Shown one piece after another: positions 49,017 through 55,584 of a stretch of DNA of 64,000 nt (its first letter is position 1; the number at the start of each line of letters is the position of its first letter). The notes below the pieces were generated by a model. The model had not been told where the DNA came from. It did not search any database and saw nothing but the letters and a program-made list of their open reading frames with translations. The translations under genes were made by a program, and so were the position numbers. The stretch comes from Vandammella animalimorsus (GTDB lineage: Bacteria > Pseudomonadota > Gammaproteobacteria > Burkholderiales > Burkholderiaceae_C): NCBI RefSeq assembly GCF_002285285.1, contig NZ_NSJF01000002.1, positions 558,001 to 622,000 on the forward strand. Reading direction: 5' to 3'.

Positions 49017-49036
49017 ACGGGGCCGGCCGGCCCCGT
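49017..49036 (+). terminator. 20-bp perfect palindrome with T-rich tail in the nspC leader
   Basis: ACGGGGCCGG is followed directly by its reverse complement CCGGCCCCGT, then TTCTTTATT. It could form an 8-bp GC hairpin with a GGCC loop. It lies about 60 nt after the hydrolase stop and about 40 nt downstream of a -10-like TAAAAT (48972-48977). It may end the hydrolase transcript or act as the first attenuator of the next. Confidence 0.6.
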
Positions 49037-49069
49037 TTCTTTATTCGCCAACCAGGTTGATGCAACGCC

Positions 49070-49174
49070 ATGACTTTTGCCTTGACCACGACTTATCGTT
49101 GGGAGCGTGATGCCACGCTGTCGTTGGCGGCAGCGCGCAGCTACCACGCGCTGCGTGCGCTGATCGTCTGGTAA
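49070..49174 (+). CDS. 34-codon leader ORF upstream of nspC (candidate)
   Basis: The frame reads ATG to TAA with 34 codons; the peptide begins MTFALTTTYRWERD and ends RALIVW. It has four Arg (10, 13, 23, 29) and two Trp (11, 34). The only Shine-Dalgarno-like sequence is AGGTTG 14 nt upstream, which is weak. The stop lies 8 nt before the 5' arm of a terminator-like hairpin, the geometry expected of a leader peptide for transcription attenuation. No homologue was recognised; it could also be non-coding. Confidence 0.4.
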   Translation: MTFALTTTYRWERDATLSLAAARSYHALRALIVW

Positions 49175-49182
49175 TGGCGCAG

Positions 49183-49221
49183 CGGCCCTGCCGGCGCAGG
49201 CTGGGCCGTTGTTTCTTTGTT
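49183..49221 (+). terminator. terminator-like hairpin after the leader ORF (candidate attenuator)
   Basis: The stem CGGCCC/GGGCCG (49183-49188, 49203-49208) is extended inward by GCC/GGC across a T-T mismatch, and is followed by TTGTTTCTTTGTTG. The upstream segment GCTGCG (49150-49155) can pair with CGCAGC (49178-49183), which shares its last base with the stem, so two alternative folds are possible. Confidence 0.5.
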
Positions 49222-49442
49222 GTGGTCTTGCCTGGGCGCGTATGCCGCGCCCCAGTGGCCAAGCCGCCACAGCCCGCGCTGATGGGTCGGTCTGCTTTGC
49301 CGGCTGCTCCGGCCTCAGGCGCAGGCCACGCCTCACTTCCCCCCAGCCTTGCAGCAGCGCAAGGCCAGCAGCGCATACTTTTTTCGCACCAGCCGCTTGC
49401 CGGCTTGGTTGATGCATCGCTTTTTCCAAGGAGCAGGAGCAA

Positions 49443-50570
49443 TTGCCCACCACCACCCCAGCGGCCCAGTTCGCAACCCCTTACTACCGCATCGATGAGC
49501 AGCGGTTGCTGGTCAACATGCAGCGCATTGCGCAGCTGTGCGAGCAGTCCGGCGCCAAGGCTCTGCTGGCGCTCAAGTGTTTTTCGACCTGGTCGGTATT
49601 CCCGCTGATGCGCCAGTACCTGGCGGGCACGACTTCCTCTTCGCTGCACGAAGTCAAGCTGGGCCGGCAGAAGTTCGGCGGCGAGACGCATGCCTACAGC
49701 GTGGCCTTTGCCGATCATGAGATCGACGAGGTGCTGGCGCACAGCGACAAGATCATTTTCAACTCGCTGGGCCAGTTGCAGCGCTTTGGCGCGCGCGCCG
49801 CTGCGGCGGGTCTGCCCGTGGGGTTGCGGGTCAATCCGGGGGTGAGTAATTCGCCTTATCTGCTGGCCGATCCGGCGCGTCCGCACAGCCGGCTGGGCGA
49901 GGCTGATCCGCAGCGCATTGCTGAGGTTGTGGGCCAGCTCTCGGGGCTGATGTTCCACAACAACTGCGAGAACCGCAGCTTCGAGAGCTTCGATGCCATG
50001 CTGGGCCAGATCGAGGCGCGCTTTGGCGCGTTGCTGGCGCAGGTGCAATGGGTCAGCCTCGGCGGCGGAATCCATTTTGCTGATCCTGGCTATCCGCTCG
50101 ATGCGCTGGCGCAGCGTCTGAAGGCTTTTGCCCAGCGCCATGGCGTGCAGGTGTACCTGGAGCCCGGTGAGGCCGCCGTCGCCGGCGCAGCCACCCTGGA
50201 GGTCAGCGTGCTGGACGTGGGTTTCAACGGCAAGCCGCTGGCCATCGTCGACAGCTCCACCGAGGCGCACATGCTTGATTTGCTGATCTATGGCCTGAGC
50301 GGGCGCATCGAGCCCAACACCGGCGAGCACGAATATCTGGTGTGCGGCAAGACCTGCCTGGCCGGCGACATCTTCGGCAGCTTCCGCTTCGAGCGGCCGC
50401 TGCAGGTGGGCGATCGCCTGAGCATCGAGGACGCGGCCGGCTACACCATGGTCAAGAAGAACTGGTTCAATGGCGTGGCCATGCCCAGCATCGTCGTGGC
50501 CCGGCTGGACGGCCGCGAAGAGCTGGTGCAATCCTTTGGCTATGAGGACTATCTGTGCAGCCTCTCCTGA
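49443..50570 (+). CDS. nspC: carboxynorspermidine/carboxyspermidine decarboxylase
   Basis: A fold type III PLP decarboxylase of 375 residues that makes spermidine or norspermidine from the carboxylated precursor. The PLP Lys is K45 (ALLALKCFSTW). LRVNPGVSNSPYLLADPARPHSRLG, HNNCENRSFESF and EPGEAAV are family motifs, and the Cys of the second subunit lies in VCGKTCLAGD. The start is an unusual TTG with AAGGAGCAGGAG upstream; no ATG fits. It is followed by the matching synthase gene (63 nt), reverse to the usual synthase-decarboxylase order. A 490-nt leader upstream may control it. Confidence 0.93.
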   Translation: MPTTTPAAQFATPYYRIDEQRLLVNMQRIAQLCEQSGAKALLALKCFSTWSVFPLMRQYLAGTTSSSLHEVKLGRQKFGGETHAYSVAFADHEIDEVLAHSDKIIFNSLGQLQRFGARAAAAGLPVGLRVNPGVSNSPYLLADPARPHSRLGEADPQRIAEVVGQLSGLMFHNNCENRSFESFDAMLGQIEARFGALLAQVQWVSLGGGIHFADPGYPLDALAQRLKAFAQRHGVQVYLEPGEAAVAGAATLEVSVLDVGFNGKPLAIVDSSTEAHMLDLLIYGLSGRIEPNTGEHEYLVCGKTCLAGDIFGSFRFERPLQVGDRLSIEDAAGYTMVKKNWFNGVAMPSIVVARLDGREELVQSFGYEDYLCSLS

Positions 50571-50632
50571 GGCATGCCTGAGGGCCTGAATGGCGATTTT
50601 TCAACCACTGTTTACAGGGGGCTTTGTGCGAA

Positions 50633-51898
50633 ATGAAGAAGAACGTTTTGATCATCGGCGCTGGTGGAGTTGGGCAGGTAGCGGCGCATAAGTGCGCAGC
50701 GCACAACCGCTTGCTGGGCGACATTCACATCGCCTCGCGCACCATAGGCAAATGCCACGCCATCATCGACAGCATCCGTGAGAAAGGTTCGCTGCAGGAT
50801 CCACAGGGCGTGCTGCAGGCGCATCAGCTCGACGCCATGGACACGGCAGCCACGCGCGCGCTGATCGAGCGCACCGGCGCGCAAATCGTCATCAACCTGG
50901 GCCATGCCTTCGTCAACATGTCGGTGCTGGAGGCCTGCATCGAAACGGGCGCAGCCTACATCGACACGGCCATCCACGAGGATGCCGACAAGATCTGCGA
51001 AACCCCGCCCTGGTACGCCAACCACGAGTGGAAGCGCAAGCCCCGCTGCGCCGAGCGCGGCGTGACGGCCATCCTCGGCTGCGGCTTCGATCCCGGCGTG
51101 GTCAATGCCTATGCGGCGCTGGCCGTCAACGAATACTTCGACCAGGTCGACTCCATCGACATCATCGACATCAACGCCGGCAGCCACGGGCGCTACTTCG
51201 CCACCAACTTCAACCCGGAGATCAACTTCCGCGAGTTCACCGGCCAGGTCTGGTCCTGGCAGGGGAGGCAGTGGCAGTCCAACAAGATGTTCGAGGTGCA
51301 GCGCACCGACGATCTGCCCGTGGTCGGGCAGCAAACCTCCTACCTGACAGGTCACGATGAGCTGCACTCGCTGTCGCAAAACCTGAACGTGCCCAACATC
51401 CGCTTCTGGATGGGCTTTGGCGAGCACTACATCAACGTCTTCAACGTGCTGCGCAACATCGGTCTGTTGTCGGAAAAGCCCGTCACGCTGGACAACGGCC
51501 AAAGCGTCGTGCCGCTGCAGCTGGTCAAGGCCGTGCTGCCCGATCCGGCCTCGCTGGCGCCGGGCTACGTAGGCAAGACCTGCATCGGCAACCTGGTCAA
51601 GGGCGTCAAGAATGGCCAGCCGCGCGAGGTCTTCATCTACAACGTGGCCGACCACGTCGAGGCCTTTGCCGAAGTGGGCAGCCAGGGCATTTCCTACACC
51701 GCCGGCGTGCCGGCTGCGGCCGCAGCCATGCTGATTGCCCAGGGCGTGTGGGACGTGCGCGGCATGGTCAATGTGGAAGAGTTGCCCTACCAGCCCTTCA
51801 TCAATCTGATGAATCGCATTGGCCTGCCCACGCACATCCGCGAGACTGGTCGCGAGGATGCGCTGGTGCAGTTTGCCCAGCAGGAAAGCCTGGCTTGA
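50633..51898 (+). CDS. carboxynorspermidine synthase (saccharopine-dehydrogenase family)
   Basis: A protein of 421 residues. It has the Rossmann opening MKKNVLIIGAGGVGQVAAHKCA and the LYS1/CASDH pattern INLGHAFVNMSVLEACIETG, followed by YIDTAIHED and LGCGFDPGVVNAYAALA. It condenses diaminopropane or putrescine with aspartate semialdehyde using NADPH, giving the substrate of NspC. ATG 50633 is used; a TTG 3 codons upstream is possible. It is probably in one transcript with nspC. Confidence 0.93.
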   Translation: MKKNVLIIGAGGVGQVAAHKCAAHNRLLGDIHIASRTIGKCHAIIDSIREKGSLQDPQGVLQAHQLDAMDTAATRALIERTGAQIVINLGHAFVNMSVLEACIETGAAYIDTAIHEDADKICETPPWYANHEWKRKPRCAERGVTAILGCGFDPGVVNAYAALAVNEYFDQVDSIDIIDINAGSHGRYFATNFNPEINFREFTGQVWSWQGRQWQSNKMFEVQRTDDLPVVGQQTSYLTGHDELHSLSQNLNVPNIRFWMGFGEHYINVFNVLRNIGLLSEKPVTLDNGQSVVPLQLVKAVLPDPASLAPGYVGKTCIGNLVKGVKNGQPREVFIYNVADHVEAFAEVGSQGISYTAGVPAAAAAMLIAQGVWDVRGMVNVEELPYQPFINLMNRIGLPTHIRETGREDALVQFAQQESLA

Positions 51899-52043
51899 TG
51901 CAGCCGCTGGCACTGAAAACCTTACGAGCCCCTGAGGAAAACACCGCTTGTTAAGATGGCCGGCCATGGGGTTGTGGCAGAACCCCTTGTCCTTTGTGCC
52001 TGTAGTCTGCGGGCATCAACCAACAGAAAAGAAAGGTATAGAG

Positions 52044-52343
52044 ATGGGAATTTTCTCCAAGCAACCCCGCGATGATTTCGAGCGTTTGGTGTCTGAACTG
52101 CGCGATGTGATCTCCAGCCGCGATCTGGACGACGTGCCGCAAATCCGCCAGCTGCGCGAAAAATTCGACGATGGCTACCACCGTCTGCGCGAAGCCACGG
52201 TGCGTACCGCCCAGGAAGCGGCAAGCCGTGCACGTGATGGCGCCGATGCCGCCAACCGCTATGCCCACGATGAGCCCTGGCATGTGGCTGGCGCAGCCGT
52301 TGCTGTGGGTGTAGTGCTGGGCTTTTTGCTGGGCCGTCGTTGA
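52044..52343 (+). CDS. DUF883 (YqjD/ElaB-like) ribosome-associated membrane protein
   Basis: A protein of 99 residues. It has a charged, helical N-terminal part (DDFERLVSELRDVISSRDLDD, RLREATVRTAQEAASRARDG), then a C-terminal single transmembrane helix ending VGVVLGFLLGRR, the hallmark of YqjD and ElaB. These proteins tether ribosomes to the inner membrane in stationary phase in E. coli. AAAGG lies upstream of ATG 52044. It precedes yqjE-like and yqjK-like genes in the E. coli order. Confidence 0.9.
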   Translation: MGIFSKQPRDDFERLVSELRDVISSRDLDDVPQIRQLREKFDDGYHRLREATVRTAQEAASRARDGADAANRYAHDEPWHVAGAAVAVGVVLGFLLGRR

Positions 52344-52478
52344 TCCAGCAGCTGCGCAAAGCCTTTGAGCAGGCTCTGAGGCCTATTCAAAGGCGGAACA
52401 AGCTCTTCGTGGCCTGCCAGTTGCAGGCCAATCAAGCCAGCCGCAGGCTGGCTTCTTGTTTTGAAGAAAGGCTGGGCA

Positions 52479-52874
52479 ATGAATTGGCAAAGATTGTTGG
52501 GTGTTGAGCGCCTGCGCGAGTCGGCGCGCTATTGGCTGGATGAGGGCGGCCTGGCTGTGGCCGACCGCTTGGATCTGGCGCAGCTCGAATGGCGCAAGCA
52601 ATGGACGGGCCTTGTGGGCATGGCCATTGCCGTGGCCTTGTTGCTGATGTTCTTGTTCGGGGCCTTGATCGTGGGCTCGCTGGCTGTGATGCTGGCCTAC
52701 TGGCAAAGCCCGCAGTGGCATACGGCCTTGTGGGTGCTGGGCGGCGCATGGGGCGGGCTGCTGCTGATAGCCCTGCTGGTCATCGTCATGATGAAAAAGC
52801 GCATGGCCAAGCCTTTCGTGCTGACACGCACGGTGTTGGCGCAGGACTTTCGCGCAATGAAGGAGCGTTTATGA
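52479..52874 (+). CDS. DUF1469 (YqjE-like, phage holin superfamily III) membrane protein
   Basis: A protein of 131 residues. An amphipathic N-terminus (LRESARYWLDEGGLAVADRLDLAQLEW) is followed by two transmembrane helices (VGMAIAVALLLMFLFGALIVGSL in parts, and VLGGAWGGLLLIALLVIVMM). ATG 52479 has AAGAAAGG 7 nt upstream. The name holin is only a family label; in this context it is a YqjE homologue. It overlaps the next gene by ATGA. Confidence 0.87.
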   Translation: MNWQRLLGVERLRESARYWLDEGGLAVADRLDLAQLEWRKQWTGLVGMAIAVALLLMFLFGALIVGSLAVMLAYWQSPQWHTALWVLGGAWGGLLLIALLVIVMMKKRMAKPFVLTRTVLAQDFRAMKERL

Positions 52875-53347
52875 ATGTCAACCGCATACCAGGCCGCGAC
52901 GACGACGACGCACTGCGTGACGTGGCGGCCCTCTTGAAGCACGCTGGCGCTTCGGTGCAGCCAGAGGAGGCGCTGGTGCTGCAGCGCATTGCCCAGCAGC
53001 GCCAACGCTTGCGTCTGCATGCCGCGCAGGCGCCAAGGCATGCGATGGCAGCGCGCACGCGCCTGGCGGCCAGCGAGGCGGCTGCGTTCGACGCCGAGCC
53101 GGCCCCGCCCAGGCATTGGGCGCGTGCGGCGGCGCACACCGTCGGTGCCAATCCGCTGTGGCTGGCAGGGCGAGACTTTGCGCTGCGCCACCCCATCTCC
53201 GTGGGGCTGGCCCTGGGCAGCGGCCTGGTGCTGGGCCCGCGCAAGCTGCTGCGCTCGCTGCTGTGGATGGGCCCGCTGGTCTGGCGCGGCTGGCGCATGG
53301 TCGAGCGCATGGAGCGACCGCTGCGCGCCCTGAGCCGCTGGCGCTGA
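52871..53347 (+). CDS. YqjK-like hypothetical protein of the yqjD-yqjE operon
   Basis: A protein of 158 residues, coupled to the yqjE-like gene by ATGA. The N-terminus (NVNRIPGRDDDDALRDVAALL) is acidic. A middle helix (EEALVLQRIAQQRQRLRLHAAQA) is followed by an Ala-rich linker. The C-terminus has one hydrophobic segment (HPISVGLALGSGLVLGPRKLLRSLLW). Position and size match yqjK, but sequence similarity is not certain. Confidence 0.65.
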   Translation: MNVNRIPGRDDDDALRDVAALLKHAGASVQPEEALVLQRIAQQRQRLRLHAAQAPRHAMAARTRLAASEAAAFDAEPAPPRHWARAAAHTVGANPLWLAGRDFALRHPISVGLALGSGLVLGPRKLLRSLLWMGPLVWRGWRMVERMERPLRALSRWR

Positions 53348-53446
53348 ACGGGCGCCTTGGCCCATCCCACCCAGCCAGCGCGCCCCGCTGGCTGGGTGGC
53401 CTCTGCTGAGATTGACGCATCCCCCTGTTTTGCTCCGTTGGCACTC

Positions 53447-54940
53447 ATGAGCACTCCCATCGTTTCCCGTACTCTGCAACCCGAACAGGCCTTGGCGCAC
53501 ATTGGCCGCCAATGGGATGCAGACATTCTGCAGCGCTTGCAGGACTACATTGCCGTGCCGGCCAAGTCACCCATGTTCGATCCGGACTGGGCCGCGCATG
53601 GCTTGCTGGACAAGGTTTTGCAGGATGCGGCCGATTGGGTGCTGGCACAGAAAGTGCCCGGCCTGCAGTTGGAGATCGTGCGCTTGCCCGGGCGCACGCC
53701 TGTGCTGTTCTTTGACATCGCTGCCAGTGGCAGCACCACGGGCAAAACGGTGCTGATGTACGGCCACCTGGACAAACAGCCTGAGTTTTCCGGCTGGCGC
53801 AGCGACCTGGGGCCGTGGACGCCCAAGTACGAGCAAGGCCGGCTTTATGGCCGCGGCGGCGCCGATGATGGTTATGCCGTTTACGCCAGCATTGCCGCTG
53901 TGCAGGAGCTCAAGCGCCAGCAGCTGCCGCACCCGCGCATCGTCGGCCTGATAGAGACCTCTGAGGAAAGCGGCTCGGTCGATCTGCTGCCCTACATCGA
54001 TGCGCTCAAGCCGCGCATGGGCGACGTGGGTCTGGTGGTCTGCCTTGACTCGGGTGCAGGCAATTACGACCAACTGTGGCTGACCACCAGCCTGCGCGGC
54101 AACATTACCGGTACGCTCAAAGTCGAAATCCTCACCGAAGGCGTTCACTCGGGTGATGCCTCGGGCGTGGTGCCTTCGTCGTTTCGCATCATGCGCCAGG
54201 TGCTCGATCGCCTCGAGGACAGCGCCAGCGGGCGTCTGCTGCCAGAGGTCTTCCACTGTGAAGTGCCGCCCGAGCGGCTGGAGCAGGCGCGCGCCACGGC
54301 TGCCATTTTGGGTGAGCAAGTCTATGCGCGCTTTCCCTGGGCGCATTACGACTGCGGGGGCGCCACGCTGTTCGCTCTGCCTACAACCACCGATCCGGTG
54401 CAGGCGCTGCTCAAGCGCACCTGGCGGCCCACGTTGAGCGTGACCGGCGTGGACGGTATGCCGCCGCTGGAGAGCGCGGGCAATGTGCTGCGCCCGCACA
54501 CGGCTTTCAAGCTCAGCATTCGCATCCCGCCGCTGGTGGATGCCGCCGCCTGCGTGCAGCAGATGAAAGCCCTGCTGGAAGACAACGCCCCCTACCAGGC
54601 GCGCGTGACCTGGGAGAACGTGCATGGCAGCAATGGTTGGAATGCCCCGGCCATGGACGACTGGTTCCGTCAGGCGCTGGACACTGCAAGCCAGGCCCAC
54701 TTTGGAGCGCCATGTGGCTACATCGGCCAGGGCGGCACGATTCCGCTGATGGGCTTGCTGTCGCAGGGTTTCCCCACAGCGCAGATGATGGTCTGCGGCG
54801 TGCTGGGCCCCAAGAGCAATGCCCACGGCCCTAACGAATTTCTGCATGTGCCGTATGCCAAACGCTTGACGGCGGCTGTGGCCCAGGTCATTGCCAGCAT
54901 GCCGGGCGCGCAGGCGCAGGCTGCGTTTGAGCAGGGCTAA
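53447..54940 (+). CDS. M20-family metallopeptidase
   Basis: An enzyme of 497 residues. The metal-binding motifs are intact: His-Asp in YGHLDKQPE, Asp in GRGGADDGYAVY, the Glu pair in IETSEESGSVDL, and the final His in AHGPNEFLHVPY. A dimerisation domain lies between (about 220-400, LKVEILTEGVHSGDASG). The pattern resembles dipeptidase/carnosinase-like members (M20F) rather than DapE or ArgE. It is probably cytoplasmic, as no signal peptide is seen. The ATG at 53447 is chosen over an upstream GTG-type start. Confidence 0.92.
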   Translation: MSTPIVSRTLQPEQALAHIGRQWDADILQRLQDYIAVPAKSPMFDPDWAAHGLLDKVLQDAADWVLAQKVPGLQLEIVRLPGRTPVLFFDIAASGSTTGKTVLMYGHLDKQPEFSGWRSDLGPWTPKYEQGRLYGRGGADDGYAVYASIAAVQELKRQQLPHPRIVGLIETSEESGSVDLLPYIDALKPRMGDVGLVVCLDSGAGNYDQLWLTTSLRGNITGTLKVEILTEGVHSGDASGVVPSSFRIMRQVLDRLEDSASGRLLPEVFHCEVPPERLEQARATAAILGEQVYARFPWAHYDCGGATLFALPTTTDPVQALLKRTWRPTLSVTGVDGMPPLESAGNVLRPHTAFKLSIRIPPLVDAAACVQQMKALLEDNAPYQARVTWENVHGSNGWNAPAMDDWFRQALDTASQAHFGAPCGYIGQGGTIPLMGLLSQGFPTAQMMVCGVLGPKSNAHGPNEFLHVPYAKRLTAAVAQVIASMPGAQAQAAFEQG

Positions 54941-54990
54941 TGGCAATGCTGCGTAGCTGAACGGCGTGTGCCGCCCAGGCCGCGGCCATC

Positions 54991-55035
54991 AAAAAAACGC
55001 CAGGCCTTGTCCGATGCGGCAAGGCCTGGCGTTTT
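54991..55035. terminator. bidirectional intrinsic terminator
   Basis: A 16-bp perfect stem AAAACGCCAGGCCTTG/CAAGGCCTGGCGTTTT with a 10-nt loop. It has A7 on the left (T7 on the minus strand) and T4 on the right. It serves the convergent M20 peptidase and lipoprotein genes. Confidence 0.92.
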
Positions 55036-55086
55036 GCTGGGGGTGGGTGTGAGGCGCCGCGCTCGATGCTCAGCGCTCAGCAGCGC

Positions 55087-55551
55087 TCAGCGCAAATGCA
55101 CCCACCATTGGCCATCTTGCAGGATCCAGCGCTCTTCGGTCTCAGCCGTGGCGCGCATGCCTTGGAACTTGGGCACGTGGATCTGGGTTTCCAGATAGAC
55201 CTTGGCGGTGCAGGCATCACTGCTCTCACAGCTCACGCCGCGCACTTCGGCCTTTTTCCAGGATGAGGGGTGCTGGTCGCTGAGGATGTTGTAGCGGCGC
55301 TTGTAGCCGTCCAGCGACATGACGCTGCGCACGCTGGGGGCCACGTGCTCGTAGGCCTTGGCGTACTCCCGATCCATCATGGCTTGCCAGCGAGCGGCGG
55401 CGCGCTCGCTGATGATTTCCTCGGGAGGGCGGTTGTCGGCTTTCTGGGTATTGCAGGCTGCCAGCAGTGCGGCGGCCGAGCACAGTGCTGCGGCCCAGGC
55501 GGCGCGGTGGCTGAGGCGAGGGCGGGCGGGTTGGCGGCTGGTGTGTGGCAT
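55087..55551 (-). CDS. hypothetical lipoprotein, first gene after the T2SS operon
   Basis: A protein of 154 residues with a lipoprotein signal peptide (AALCSAAALLAAC, lipobox LAAC). The mature part has a helix AAARWQAMMDREYAKAYEHV and a C-terminal TEERWILQDGQWWVHL, which resembles DUF4878/NTF2-like lipoproteins. ATG 55551 has GGAG 8 nt upstream. It lies 33 nt downstream of gspD on the same strand and may be co-transcribed, so an accessory secretion role or plain chance are both possible. Confidence 0.75.
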   Translation of the reverse strand: MPHTSRQPARPRLSHRAAWAAALCSAAALLAACNTQKADNRPPEEIISERAAARWQAMMDREYAKAYEHVAPSVRSVMSLDGYKRRYNILSDQHPSSWKKAEVRGVSCESSDACTAKVYLETQIHVPKFQGMRATAETEERWILQDGQWWVHLR

Positions 55552-55584
55552 AGACAATTCTCCGTGGTAGGGCCTGTTCCAAGT

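Noticed and set aside
52479-52874. A prophage lysis gene because of the holin family label
   Set aside because: The neighbours are yqjD- and yqjK-like, no phage gene is nearby, and the protein matches YqjE in size and helix layout.
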